Shown here one piece after another: positions 1 to 8,770 of a stretch of DNA of 64,000 bases. The stretch is from JAEUOS01 sp965279115. Its GTDB lineage: Bacteria; Pseudomonadota; Gammaproteobacteria; Burkholderiales; JAEUOS01. Each line of letters opens with the position of its first letter. The first letter of the stretch is position 1. The position numbers and the translations under genes are program-made. The stretch spans positions 3,658,001 to 3,722,000 of the forward strand of contig OZ257137.1 in the NCBI GenBank assembly GCA_965279115.1, written 5' to 3'. The notes below the pieces were generated by a model. It searched no databases. It worked only from the letters and a program-made list of their open reading frames with translations, and was not told where the DNA came from.

Positions 1-665
1 TCCAGCCACGGCTGGCGTACTGTCAGGTGAACCGTCGGGACATCGGGCGCCAGACGACGCATGATGGCGAGCGTGCGCCAGTCAAACGATTGCAAGGCGA
101 TGCGATCGCGCATGCGATGGCGTTCGGCCGTGCGCAGGATCGCTTCGGTCATCGCCTCCGGCGCAGCGGTCCGCTCCGGTGCCAGAGGGGAGAGTTTGGT
201 TTCGATGTTGAAACGCAGCGCGCGCGCGGGCGTGGACAAAACCATGGCGAACAGCCGGTCAAGTGTAGGTATGGGCTCGCCGTCGCGCGCCTCCTGCATC
301 GGATGGCGGGACGCGTAGGCGGTTCCGGTGCGCAGCCTGCCCACATCAAAGCGGGCCAGTTCGCGGCGTGACATGTGATGTATCAGGCGCGGCGCGGCCA
401 GCCATTGGCCGGCGGCGTCGCGGGTCAAGGCTGGGTTGAGGGCGTCGTCATGATGGACGACGACGACCCCGTCCCGGGTCAGGCCGGTGTCGAGTTCCAG
501 GGTGCTGACGCCTTCCACCATGGCGCGGCGGAATCCCGCCAGGGTGTTTTCCGGCGCCAGTCCGCGGGCGCCACGATGGCCCTGCAGGTCGATGGAGTCG
601 GCGAGCGAAATGCCGGACAGCGCCAATGCCGCGAAAAACTCCAGGATGGCCCGCGCGGTTCGCAT
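1..665 (-). CDS. Glycerophosphodiester phosphodiesterase (3' end cut by window edge)
   Basis: Hydrolyses glycerophosphodiesters to glycerol-3-phosphate and an alcohol. The ATG at 665 opens a frame that runs without a stop to the window edge, giving 221 codons. Seen: a hydrophobic N-terminus that could be a signal peptide (about residues 7-22), then the family's HRG motif (30-32) followed by LAPENT, the ELD motif (57-59) and HHD (71-73). Together these form the GDPD catalytic and metal site. A signal peptide would make it periplasmic, which fits the periplasmic branch of the family. It starts 18 bases after the MFS gene ends, so it is probably the third gene of a leftward operon. No clear ribosome-binding site precedes the ATG. 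The substrate is not predictable. Confidence 0.88.
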   Translation of the reverse strand, partial: MRTARAILEFFAALALSGISLADSIDLQGHRGARGLAPENTLAGFRRAMVEGVSTLELDTGLTRDGVVVVHHDDALNPALTRDAAGQWLAAPRLIHHMSRRELARFDVGRLRTGTAYASRHPMQEARDGEPIPTLDRLFAMVLSTPARALRFNIETKLSPLAPERTAAPEAMTEAILRTAERHRMRDRIALQSFDWRTLAIMRRLAPDVPTVHLTVRQPWL

Positions 666-683
666 CGGTAGTTCGACCGTGGA

Positions 684-1856
684 TCAGATGACGGCGCCGC
701 GCCTGCGGCCGGCGAAAGCGGCGCCGGCGGCCATGCAGGCCGCAATCGCCCAGAACACCGGGATCATGCCCAACGCGCTGCCAAGCGCGCCGAATCCCAG
801 CGGCAGGAAGGTATGGCTGGCATTCATCACCGTAGTGCGTACGCCGACGGCCTCGCCGGCGCGGCCCGCCGGGGATGCGTTGTGGATCAGGCTCATGACC
901 ATGGGTTGGCCCACGCCCAGGCCCAGGCCGAGAATGAACGCGAGCGTGAGCAGGATCGGCACCAGGTTCACCAGGGGAAACAGGATGTAGACGCCGGTGG
1001 TGATGGCCAGCGCACCGGTGAGCGCCTGCCACTCGCTGAAGGTGCGTGCGATCCACGGCATGCCGGCCCGCACCACGAAGGTGGCAAACCCGAACGATCC
1101 CATGATCAGGCCGATGGTGGAGGCCGACAGGCCGAGGCGAGCACCGTGAATGGGCACCATGAAAGTGAACAGGTCCCAGCCGACCGACAACAGGCCGCTG
1201 ACGATGAACACGGCGCGCAACGGCGCGATGCGCAGCAGGTCGAACACGTGCGCATCGGCGGGAGGGGCGACTTGACGGTGGTGGTCGCGCGTGGTGCGGC
1301 GAATCATCGGCCAGAGTGCCAATGCCAGCGCCGGAAAGGCGGCCAGCAGGGCGAATGCCCGGACATGCCCCAGGTGGTCGATCGCGAATCCGGTGATCAC
1401 CGGCCCGAGGACACTTGAGGTGGAGAACCCCAGGGCCAGCAGGCCGAAATTGCGCGCCCGGTTCTCCGCGGTGCTGGCGTGGCCGACCGCGTTGTTGATG
1501 GCGATATGTCCCATCATGAAGCCGCTGCCGAGCAGCACACTGGCGACATACAGACCGTGGATGGACTGGAACATCCATGGCATGAGCGCGCCGGCAATCA
1601 CCATGACAAGCGCGGCAAGGGTGGGAATGGCAGGGCCGGAGCGGTCGGTCCAGCGTCCGGTATGCACCGACATCAGCATGGGAATGACCGCCAGCAGCGA
1701 CATCAGCACCCCCACCGTGGCGGCCGAGGCGTTGAGCTTGAGAGCGAAGAGCGAGAGTGCGACCCGGCTGCCAACGAAAGTCAGGTGCGTGAGCACCATG
1801 ACGACGATGAGCGGAAGAAGCGGCACGCCTGGATTCGATTGCGCGGGCAGAGACAA
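684..1856 (-). CDS. MFS transporter
   Basis: A 390-aa polytopic inner-membrane protein of the major facilitator superfamily with many hydrophobic segments. A motif-A-like GRWTDRSG lies between the second and third helices (about residues 67-74 from the chosen start). The open frame reaches back to 2105 but there overlaps the upstream hydrolase. I chose the TTG at 1856, just before the first membrane helix; the ATG at 1799 would cut into that helix. The ribosome-binding site is weak, so the start is uncertain. It lies between a metallo-hydrolase and a GDPD gene on the same strand. The substrate is unknown; drug or sugar-phosphate export are both possible. Confidence 0.82.
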   Translation of the reverse strand: MSLPAQSNPGVPLLPLIVVMVLTHLTFVGSRVALSLFALKLNASAATVGVLMSLLAVIPMLMSVHTGRWTDRSGPAIPTLAALVMVIAGALMPWMFQSIHGLYVASVLLGSGFMMGHIAINNAVGHASTAENRARNFGLLALGFSTSSVLGPVITGFAIDHLGHVRAFALLAAFPALALALWPMIRRTTRDHHRQVAPPADAHVFDLLRIAPLRAVFIVSGLLSVGWDLFTFMVPIHGARLGLSASTIGLIMGSFGFATFVVRAGMPWIARTFSEWQALTGALAITTGVYILFPLVNLVPILLTLAFILGLGLGVGQPMVMSLIHNASPAGRAGEAVGVRTTVMNASHTFLPLGFGALGSALGMIPVFWAIAACMAAGAAFAGRRRGAVI

Positions 1857-1914
1857 GGGCGGAACTCTATGCGGCGTGACGGGTGCGCATGCTGCGCGGG
1901 TATCAGGCGGCTTG

Positions 1915-2814
1915 TCAGGCGGCCAGATAGCGCGCGGAGGCGGCAGCGCCACCGGTGGCGACTGGTTCGCTCCTGACGCGGCCCTCGTCCACCAGTTTCT
2001 GGAGGTGCGCCAGCACCGAGCGGCCGGCAGCGCGATGCAGCCGCACATCGACATCTGCGTACAGCTTGCGCACCATCGCCTCGATGGTTTCGAGGCCGTC
2101 CGCAACGCAGGCCAGCACCTGTTCTTCCCGCTCGATGCGGTGGTCGATCAGCTGCCTGACAAATTCCTGCGGCCGCGGGATGGGCGCACCGTGGGTGGGG
2201 TAGTAGGTCTGGTCATTGCGCGCCAGCAACCGCTCCAGACTCCCCATGTAGGCCGCCATGTCGCCGTCCGGCGGCGACACGACCGTGGTGGACCATCCCA
2301 TGACATGGTCGCCGGTAAAGAGTGCGTCTTCCTCAGCCAGGCAGTAGCACAGATGGTTCGAAGTGTGGCCTGGCGTGGCCACCGCGGTCAGGGTCCAGCC
2401 CGGGCCTGTGACCCGGTCGCCGTCGAACAGGCGCTGTTCAGGCACGTAGTCGTAGTCCGCGCCTGCCTCGGTGGTTTCGCCGCGCTCGCCGTGGGGACCG
2501 CAGCCCACCACCCTGGCTCCGCAGCGCTTGCGGATCTCGGCCGCGGCGGGTGAATGGTCAAGATGAGTATGGGTGATCACCTGGTGCGTGATGCGCTCGC
2601 CCTTGAGCGCCGCGAGCAGCGCGTCGATGTGGGCATTTTCCAGCGGGCCCGGGTCGATGACCGCGACTTCGCCATGACCGACCACATAGGTTCCGGTACC
2701 CCAGGCGGTGAACGGGCCGCCGTTACGCGCCACCAGGCGGCGGATCAGCGGCGTAACTGCTACCAGATTGCCGTATTCGGGTTCGAACTCGCGATTGAAA
2801 TTGATTGGTTTCAT
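1915..2814 (-). CDS. MBL-fold metallo-hydrolase (LACTB2-like)
   Basis: A metallo-beta-lactamase-fold hydrolase of 299 aa. The zinc motif THTHLDH is at residues 81-87. Further metal ligands are expected in ATPGHTSNH and in FTGDHVMG, and a C-terminal winged-helix-like tail is present, as in LACTB2/RNase-like or thioesterase-like hydrolases. I chose the ATG at 2814 (protein MKPINF...); another ATG lies six codons upstream at 2832. Neither has a convincing Shine-Dalgarno. It is the first gene of the leftward set hydrolase - MFS - GDPD and diverges from acs. The true substrate (acyl thioester, RNA or small ester) cannot be told from sequence. Confidence 0.85.
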   Translation of the reverse strand: MKPINFNREFEPEYGNLVAVTPLIRRLVARNGGPFTAWGTGTYVVGHGEVAVIDPGPLENAHIDALLAALKGERITHQVITHTHLDHSPAAAEIRKRCGARVVGCGPHGERGETTEAGADYDYVPEQRLFDGDRVTGPGWTLTAVATPGHTSNHLCYCLAEEDALFTGDHVMGWSTTVVSPPDGDMAAYMGSLERLLARNDQTYYPTHGAPIPRPQEFVRQLIDHRIEREEQVLACVADGLETIEAMVRKLYADVDVRLHRAAGRSVLAHLQKLVDEGRVRSEPVATGGAAASARYLAA

Positions 2815-2914
2815 AGATATATGGCAATGCACAACGAAAAATCATTGTGTAAAACCTATCTTGTAAGTATCTCGTAAGCTTCAGTAAATAAGGTCCAACT
2901 TGGTACTGGTTCCG

Positions 2915-2945
2915 TTGCGCGTGCCGCCGCTTGCGGCACGCGCAA
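2915..2945. promoter_or_regulatory. Perfect 13-bp hairpin in the divergent region upstream of acs
   Basis: An uninterrupted inverted repeat, stem TTGCGCGTGCCGC and its exact complement with a 5-nt loop, followed on the plus strand by TCTTGTTT. It lies 115 bases before the acs start and about 100 bases before the start of the divergent hydrolase. It could be an attenuator in the acs leader or a terminator blocking read-through. The U tract is poor. Confidence 0.5.
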
Positions 2946-3060
2946 TCTTGTTTGAAGCAGCCTGCGTAAGACCATCGTCAGCGGGGATACCTATGATTGT
3001 CGCAGTTTGCCCGGTCAAGCGGTGCAAGCCTCAGACGACAAACATCACGGGAGGATAAAG

Positions 3061-5046
3061 ATGTCCGCTATCGAATCGGTAATGAATGAAAAGCGCGTGT
3101 TCGCGCCTTCGGACGCCATGGTCCAGGGTGCGACCATCTCGGGAATGCCCGCCTACCTGGCGCTGTGCAGCGAGGCGGAAAAGGACTACGAAGGTTTCTG
3201 GGCGCGCCAGGCGCGCGAGACCTTGCAATGGCACAAGCCCTTCACCCGGGTGCTCGACGAATCCGGCGCCCCGTTCTACAAGTGGTTTGAAGACGGGCAG
3301 CTCAATGCCTCCTACAACTGCCTGGACGTCAATCTGTCCAACGGCAACGCCGAAAAGACGGCCATCATTTTCGAGGCCGACGACGGCGCTGTCACCACCA
3401 TCACCTACAAGGCGCTGCACGCGCGGGTGTGCCGCTTCGCCAACGCGTTGAAGGGCATGGGGGTAAAAAAGGGTGACCGGGTCATCATCTACATCCCGAT
3501 GACCATCGAAGGCGTCGTCGCCATGCAGGCGTGCGCCCGCATCGGTGCCACCCACTCGGTGGTGTTCGGCGGCTTTTCCGCCAAGAGCTTGCAGGAACGC
3601 ATCATCGACGCCGGCGCGGTGGCCATCATCACCGCCGACGAGCAGATGCGCGGCGGCCGCGCGCTGCCGATCAAGGCGATTGTCGACGAGGCGCTCGGCA
3701 TGGGCGGCTGCGAAGCCATCAAGAACGTGGTGGTTTACCGGCGCACCGGCGGTAACGTCGGCATGCAGGCCGGGCGCGACCGCTGGATGCACGAGGCCGA
3801 GGCCGGACAGAGCGAGGTGTGCGAGCCCGAATGGGTTGGTGCCGAACATCCGCTGTTCATCCTCTACACCTCCGGCTCGACCGGCAAACCGAAGGGCATC
3901 CAGCACTCCACCGGTGGCTACCTGCTGTGGGCGGCCTTGACCATGAAGTGGACCTTCGACATCAAGCCCGCGGATGTGTTCTGGTGCACCGCCGACATCG
4001 GTTGGGTCACCGGGCACAGCTACGTGGCCTATGGCCCGCTGGCCGTGGGGGCCACCGAGATCGTCTTCGAGGGCGTGCCGACCTACCCGAACGCCGGCCG
4101 CTTCTGGGACATGATCGGCAAGCACAAGTGCTCGATCTTCTATACCGCGCCCACTGCCATCCGCTCGCTGATCAAGGCTTCCGAGGTCGACCCCAAGACC
4201 CATCCGCGCAACTACGACCTGACCTCCCTGCGCATCATGGGTTCGGTCGGCGAACCGATCAACCCGGAAGCCTGGATGTGGTACTACGAGAACGTGGGCG
4301 GTTCGCGCTGCCCGATCGTAGACACCTTCTGGCAGACCGAAACCGGCGGCCACATGATCACCCCGCTGCCCGGAGCGACGCCGCTGGTACCAGGCTCCTG
4401 TACTTTGCCGTTGCCCGGCATCATCGCCGCGATCGTCGATGAAACCGGCCATGACGTGCCCAACGGCAATGGCGGGATCCTGGTCGTCAAGCGGCCCTGG
4501 CCTTCGATGGTGCGCACCATCTGGGGCGACCCGGAACGCTTCAAGAAGACCTATTTTCCCGAGGAACTCGGCGGCAAGCTGTACCTGGCCGGAGACGGCT
4601 CGGTGCGCGACAAGGAAACCGGCTACTTCACCATCATGGGCCGCATCGACGATGTTCTCAACGTTTCCGGGCATCGCCTGGGCACAATGGAAATCGAGTC
4701 GGCGCTCGTGTCCAACAGCAAGCTGGTGGCCGAAGCCGCAGTGGTCGGCCGCCCTGACGACATGACAGGGGAGGCGGTGGTTGCGTTCGTGGTCTTGAAG
4801 GGCGCCCGGCCGACCGGCGAGGAGGCCAAGGCCATCGCCCGCGAGCTGCGCGACTGGGTGGGCAAGGAGATCGGCCCGATCGCAAAGCCCAAGGACATCC
4901 GCTTCGGCGACAACCTGCCGAAGACCCGCTCCGGCAAGATCATGCGCCGCCTGCTGCGTTCCATCGCCAAGGGCGAGAACATCACCCAGGACGTTTCGAC
5001 GCTGGAAAACCCGGCGATCCTGGATCAACTGAAGCAGGCGATGTAA
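3061..5046 (+). CDS. acs: Acetyl-CoA synthetase
   Basis: Activates acetate to acetyl-AMP and then acetyl-CoA in the cytoplasm. The 661-aa length is typical of Acs. The AMP-binding P-loop YTSGSTGKPKG is at residues 269-279, a WQTETGG segment is present, and the C-terminal PKTRSGK holds the lysine (about residue 626) that is reversibly acetylated in Acs enzymes. The ATG at 3061 is preceded by GGGAGGATAAAG, an excellent ribosome-binding site; an in-frame extension to 3007 is rejected. A sodium:solute symporter lies downstream on the same strand, which fits acetate scavenging. Propionyl-CoA synthetase is the main alternative but is less likely given the close match to the Acs core. Confidence 0.95.
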   Translation: MSAIESVMNEKRVFAPSDAMVQGATISGMPAYLALCSEAEKDYEGFWARQARETLQWHKPFTRVLDESGAPFYKWFEDGQLNASYNCLDVNLSNGNAEKTAIIFEADDGAVTTITYKALHARVCRFANALKGMGVKKGDRVIIYIPMTIEGVVAMQACARIGATHSVVFGGFSAKSLQERIIDAGAVAIITADEQMRGGRALPIKAIVDEALGMGGCEAIKNVVVYRRTGGNVGMQAGRDRWMHEAEAGQSEVCEPEWVGAEHPLFILYTSGSTGKPKGIQHSTGGYLLWAALTMKWTFDIKPADVFWCTADIGWVTGHSYVAYGPLAVGATEIVFEGVPTYPNAGRFWDMIGKHKCSIFYTAPTAIRSLIKASEVDPKTHPRNYDLTSLRIMGSVGEPINPEAWMWYYENVGGSRCPIVDTFWQTETGGHMITPLPGATPLVPGSCTLPLPGIIAAIVDETGHDVPNGNGGILVVKRPWPSMVRTIWGDPERFKKTYFPEELGGKLYLAGDGSVRDKETGYFTIMGRIDDVLNVSGHRLGTMEIESALVSNSKLVAEAAVVGRPDDMTGEAVVAFVVLKGARPTGEEAKAIARELRDWVGKEIGPIAKPKDIRFGDNLPKTRSGKIMRRLLRSIAKGENITQDVSTLENPAILDQLKQAM

Positions 5047-5067
5047 GCGATTTCAATTCGATGTGCG

Positions 5068-5087
5068 AGGGCGCCAGCCGGCGCCCT
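5068..5087 (+). terminator. Hairpin after acs, weak terminator
   Basis: An 8-bp perfect stem (AGGGCGCC and its complement) with a 4-nt loop, 21 bases after the acs stop. The T-rich stretch comes only about 15 bases later (around 5101-5106), so intrinsic termination would be inefficient. Confidence 0.4.
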
Positions 5088-5238
5088 TACAAAGCCACCT
5101 ATTTTTGGAGAACGAGCAAGCCGATTCGAACATGTGATTTTTCAAGGGACCAAACGCTGCAGCGCGCCGGCCAAAGAGCGCGCGCGGCGGGTGGGCAAGG
5201 GTGCTTGCACCTCGCCCCGCCATCGAGGAGACACGATA

Positions 5239-5595
5239 TTGGATTCACTTCTGTTGTTGCAGATCGCCAAGGCGATCGCCGAGATCGCGCTCATGTTCTT
5301 CGCCGCGCGTGGTCTGCTCGTGCTTTTGTTCCTGCCAGCCCGGCACAAGCTTGACGGCAACATCATCTACCAGTTGTTCGTCAAGGGGACGCAACCCTTT
5401 GTGTCCCTCATGCGGCTAATCACGCCGCGTTTCGTTCTGGACCGCCATCTCCCGTATGCCGCCTGCGCGGTCTTGCTCGTGGCCTGGTTCGGGCTTTCCA
5501 TCGGCAAGCTGCAGTTGTGCGCGGAACAGCCCAAGCATCAGGCTTGTGAGGCACTGACCGCGGCGCGTGGCGCGTCTTCCGGGGGAGCGCGATGA
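5239..5595 (+). CDS. Small membrane protein of unknown function
   Basis: A 118-aa protein I do not recognise. I place the start at the TTG at 5239 because GAGGAG sits eight bases upstream (5225-5230); the longer in-frame ATG at 5134 adds a non-conserved-looking arginine-rich stretch. Two hydrophobic segments are visible: residues about 4-30 (rich in Leu, Ile, Ala, Phe) and about 74-90 (CAVLLVAWFGLSIG). Between them is a basic, probably cytoplasmic loop. Its stop overlaps the ATG of the TPR gene by ATGA, so the two are translationally coupled and probably interact. Position between acs and the symporter suggests an accessory membrane role in the same locus. Confidence 0.72.
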   Translation: MDSLLLLQIAKAIAEIALMFFAARGLLVLLFLPARHKLDGNIIYQLFVKGTQPFVSLMRLITPRFVLDRHLPYAACAVLLVAWFGLSIGKLQLCAEQPKHQACEALTAARGASSGGAR

Positions 5596-6236
5596 ACCGG
5601 CTGCTGCGTTTCTACCTGGGGCTGACCACCCGGCTTGCCGTGCGCTTCGGGCATCTTGACCGCGCCCTGGAACTGCATGGCGACCTGGAGAAGGCGTGCG
5701 CCGACCAGCCGGCGGAGGCAGCGTCACAGGTCATGATGCAAGGGCATGTATGGGGGCTGAAGGGCGACCGGGCGCGTGCCCGCGCCGAGTTCGAACGTGC
5801 GCTTCGCATGGATCCCGGACTCGCCGTGGCCCACTTCAACGTCGGCTGGGTGTGCGACCAGCAGGGACTGCATGATGAGGCCCTTCAGCATTTCCGGCGC
5901 GCGCTCGAACTCAACCCCTCTCTCGATCGTGCCTGGTATGGCATCGGCCTGATCCACGTCCGCCATGAGCGCCATTCCGAGGCCAAGCGGGCGTTCCAGG
6001 AAGTCGTGCGGATCGACCCGATGAACATGCACGGTTGGTATCAGCTGGGCATGACGCATTTCGTGCTGGGCGAGACCGACGAACTCGAGGGCCTGCGGCG
6101 CCATACCGTCAGGTTCAACCCCAAGATCGCACACCTGCTCGATGCCGACATCCGCAGGCTCACTTTGCAGCGCAAGGCGGAGGCCGACAAGGGTTTGGGC
6201 GGCGGGTCGTCGGATACGCCCTTGTCGCCCGCCTGA
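5592..6236 (+). CDS. TPR-repeat protein
   Basis: A 214-aa protein with about three to four tetratricopeptide repeats (residues about 45-175). The pattern A-x-x-H/W-x-x-G-x-x-x..A..x-F..A-L-x-x-x-P is seen in AHFNVGWVCDQQGLHDEA and AWYGIGLIHVRHERHSEA. There is no signal peptide and no membrane segment, so it is likely cytoplasmic or bound to its partner. It starts inside the ATGA overlap with the upstream membrane protein. Function is unknown; TPR proteins are binding scaffolds, and here the obvious partners are the coupled membrane protein and the symporter encoded next. Confidence 0.8.
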   Translation: MNRLLRFYLGLTTRLAVRFGHLDRALELHGDLEKACADQPAEAASQVMMQGHVWGLKGDRARARAEFERALRMDPGLAVAHFNVGWVCDQQGLHDEALQHFRRALELNPSLDRAWYGIGLIHVRHERHSEAKRAFQEVVRIDPMNMHGWYQLGMTHFVLGETDELEGLRRHTVRFNPKIAHLLDADIRRLTLQRKAEADKGLGGGSSDTPLSPA

Positions 6237-6319
6237 TTTTCCATTTTTCAACGCAGTGCCTTTCACCTGGAGTGGCAGTACCGCAACGTCAATATCAACT
6301 TTTGAACAACGGGGGTTGT

Positions 6320-6586
6320 ATGGCAATCGAAATCACGGAGAAGCACAAGGAGTACTGGCAGAAGAATCTGAGGGTGACCGGCATCTTGCTGTTCATCTGG
6401 TTTGCGACCACGTTCATTATTGGGTATTACGCCAAGGAACTTTCGACTTTCTCGATCTTCGGCTGGCCATTCTCGTTCTACATGGCTGCGCAGGGCTCGC
6501 TCATCATCTACGTGCTGATCATCTGGTGGTATGCCAGGGCGATGGGCAAGCTCGACGACGAATACGGTGTCGCCGAAGGCGACTGA
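6320..6586 (+). CDS. Sodium:solute symporter small subunit (DUF4212 type)
   Basis: An 88-aa membrane protein with two hydrophobic helices (about residues 18-40 and 50-76), a charged N-terminus containing the family-like KHKEYWQKN segment, and an acidic C-terminus. This matches the short partner found immediately upstream of VC_2705-type sodium:solute symporters. The ATG at 6320 is preceded by GGGGG seven bases away. The large subunit begins 13 bases after its stop. Known of the family: the two genes almost always occur together and are sometimes fused. The substrate is probably acetate or a related organic acid, inferred from the neighbouring acs. Confidence 0.88.
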   Translation: MAIEITEKHKEYWQKNLRVTGILLFIWFATTFIIGYYAKELSTFSIFGWPFSFYMAAQGSLIIYVLIIWWYARAMGKLDDEYGVAEGD

Positions 6587-6599
6587 AAGGGGACATCAG

Positions 6600-8684
6600 A
6601 TGGCAACTTCAGCACAGGAACGCTCGGCGTTCTTCGACCAGCTCAAGAAGGCATACAGCTGGTACACCGGGGGCTTCATCGTTTTCGTGGTCCTGCTCGC
6701 GATCGCCGAGCAGATGGGACTGCCGCGCGCCTGGATCGGCTACATCTTCCTGATCGCCACCATTGGCCTGTATGCCGGCATCGGCATCATGAGCCGCACC
6801 TCGGAAGCCTCCGAGTATTACGTGGCCGGCCGCAAGGTGCCGGCTCTTTTCAACGGCATGGCAACGGGTGCGGACTGGATGTCGGCGGCCTCCTTCATCG
6901 GCATGGCGGGTACGCTGTACCTGACCGGCTATGGCGGGCTGGCCTTCATCCTCGGCTGGACCGGCGGCTACTGCCTGGTGGCCCTGTTCCTCGCGCCCTA
7001 TCTGCGCAAGTTCGGGCAGTTCACCATTCCGGACTTTCTCGGGGCGCGCTACGGCGGCAACTTCGCCCGTACCATCGGCATTTTCGCCGCCATCCTGTGC
7101 TCCTTCACCTACGTGGTGGCGCAGATCTATGGCGTCGGACTGATCACCACCCGGCTGACCGGGGTGAGCTTCGAGCTGGGGATTTTCCTTGGCCTCGGCG
7201 GCATCCTGGTGTGTTCGTTCCTGGGCGGCATGAAAGCGGTGACTTGGACCCAGGTGGCGCAGTACATCATCCTGATCGTCGCCTACCTGATTCCGGTGGT
7301 GTGGCTGTCGGTCAAGCACACCGGCATTCCGTTGCCGCAGTTCGTGTACGGCAAGACCCTCGAGAAGGTGACCGAGCGCGAAAAGCAACTGATCGACGAC
7401 CCCAAGGAGAAAGAGGTTCGCCAGATCTTCGCCGATCGGGCCAAGGCCGCCAACGAGAAGGTGAAGGGGCTGCCGGGCTCGCTTGAGACCGAACGCGCCA
7501 AGACCACGAAGGCGCTCGAGGATCTCAAGGCCGCCAATGCGCCGCTGCCGCAGATCCAGGCGGCCGAAAAGGCGGTCAAGGACTTCCCCAAGGACGAGGC
7601 ATCGGCGAAAGCGGCATGGACCAAGGATGCTGGCGTGGCGGCACGCGCGAATCCGCCATTGCGCCATGCGGCGGTGTACCCGGGCAAGGACGAGAAGGCG
7701 AGTGATATTGCGCGCAAGAACTTCCTCGCTCTGGTGTTCTGCCTGATGGTGGGTACGGCCGCTTTGCCGCACATCCTGATGCGTTACTACACCACGCCGT
7801 CGGTGAAGGAGGCCAGGGAGTCGGTGTTCTGGTCGCTGTTCTTCATCTTCCTGTTGTACTTCACCGCGCCTGCCCTGGCAGTGCTGGCGAAGTTCGATGT
7901 CTACACCCTTCTGGTGGGATCGGAGTTTGCCAAACTTCCTGCCTGGGTGGCATCATGGACTAAGGTGGATCCATCACTATTGTCCGTGGTTGATATCAAC
8001 AAGGACGGCATCGTGCAACTGGCCGAGATTGCCATCGGCGGGGACATCGTGGTGCTGGCCACACCGGAGATCGCCGGCCTGCCCTACGTGATCTCGGGGT
8101 TGGTCGCAGCCGGCGGCCTGGCGGCGGCGCTTTCGACCGCGGACGGGCTGTTGCTGACCATCGCCAACGCGTTGTCACACGACCTGTACTACAAGATGCT
8201 CGACCCGAACGCTTCGACGGCGCGTCGCGTCACCATCTCCAAGGTATTGTTGCTGGTGGTGGCTTTGGCGGCGGCGGCGGTCGCGGCACAAAAGCCGGCG
8301 GACATCTTGTTCCTGGTTTCGGCGGCGTTCTCGTTGGCGGCCGCGGGCTTCTTCCCGGCCCTGGTGCTGGGGGTGTTCTGGAAGCGCGCCAATTCCATGG
8401 GGGCATGTCTGGGCATGATCGCCGGGCTTGGAACCACGTTCTATTACATGGCCGTCACCCAGCCCTGGTTGCGCAGCGTGTTCGGCGTCAAATCGCCTAT
8501 CGCCGACAACATCTGGTGGGACATCCAGCCGATCTCCGCCGGTATCTTTGGCGTGCCGGTTGGGTTCGCGGTGATGATCATCGTCAGCTTGATCACGCCC
8601 AAGCCCAGTGCGGAAACCATGGAACTGGTCGAACATGTGCGCTATCCCAGCCTGCGTGGTGGGATCAGCACCGAAACAAACTAG
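6600..8684 (+). CDS. Sodium:solute symporter large subunit (VC_2705 subfamily)
   Basis: A 694-aa polytopic inner-membrane transporter of the SSS family (TC 2.A.21). The family-like core segments SEASEYYVAGRKVPALFNGMA and GADWMSAASFIG are present. The start at 6600 is set by AAAGGGGAC upstream. Two features distinguish it from ActP. First, a hydrophilic, partly coiled-coil-like insertion of about 120 residues (residues about 250-373, rich in Lys, Glu and Ala) lies between membrane helices. Second, there is an EF-hand-like loop DINKDGIVQLAE at residues 465-476. It is co-transcribed with the small subunit. Acetate or another short monocarboxylate is the likely substrate from context, but this is inference. 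Confidence 0.9.
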   Translation: MATSAQERSAFFDQLKKAYSWYTGGFIVFVVLLAIAEQMGLPRAWIGYIFLIATIGLYAGIGIMSRTSEASEYYVAGRKVPALFNGMATGADWMSAASFIGMAGTLYLTGYGGLAFILGWTGGYCLVALFLAPYLRKFGQFTIPDFLGARYGGNFARTIGIFAAILCSFTYVVAQIYGVGLITTRLTGVSFELGIFLGLGGILVCSFLGGMKAVTWTQVAQYIILIVAYLIPVVWLSVKHTGIPLPQFVYGKTLEKVTEREKQLIDDPKEKEVRQIFADRAKAANEKVKGLPGSLETERAKTTKALEDLKAANAPLPQIQAAEKAVKDFPKDEASAKAAWTKDAGVAARANPPLRHAAVYPGKDEKASDIARKNFLALVFCLMVGTAALPHILMRYYTTPSVKEARESVFWSLFFIFLLYFTAPALAVLAKFDVYTLLVGSEFAKLPAWVASWTKVDPSLLSVVDINKDGIVQLAEIAIGGDIVVLATPEIAGLPYVISGLVAAGGLAAALSTADGLLLTIANALSHDLYYKMLDPNASTARRVTISKVLLLVVALAAAAVAAQKPADILFLVSAAFSLAAAGFFPALVLGVFWKRANSMGACLGMIAGLGTTFYYMAVTQPWLRSVFGVKSPIADNIWWDIQPISAGIFGVPVGFAVMIIVSLITPKPSAETMELVEHVRYPSLRGGISTETN

Positions 8685-8690
8685 GCCGCT

Positions 8691-8718
8691 GCCCCGGGCG
8701 CCGCATGGCGCCCGGGGC
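8691..8718 (+). other. Strong GC hairpin after symporter, no U tract
   Basis: A perfect 12-bp stem GCCCCGGGCGCC with loop GCAT, starting seven bases after the symporter stop. No T run follows, so it is not a standard intrinsic terminator. It could protect the mRNA 3' end or separate the operon from the tRNA gene. Confidence 0.5.
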
Positions 8719-8770
8719 GGTGCGCAGACAAGCATCGACGGGGCCCGACAGTGCTAAACTAATGGGCTCC

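Noticed and set aside
3031..5028. Long open frame antisense to acs, and similar ones opposite the symporter, the cyclase-kinase gene, htpG and spoT
   Set aside because: They mirror strongly biased GC-rich codons of well-recognised genes, have no recognisable domains and no ribosome-binding sites.
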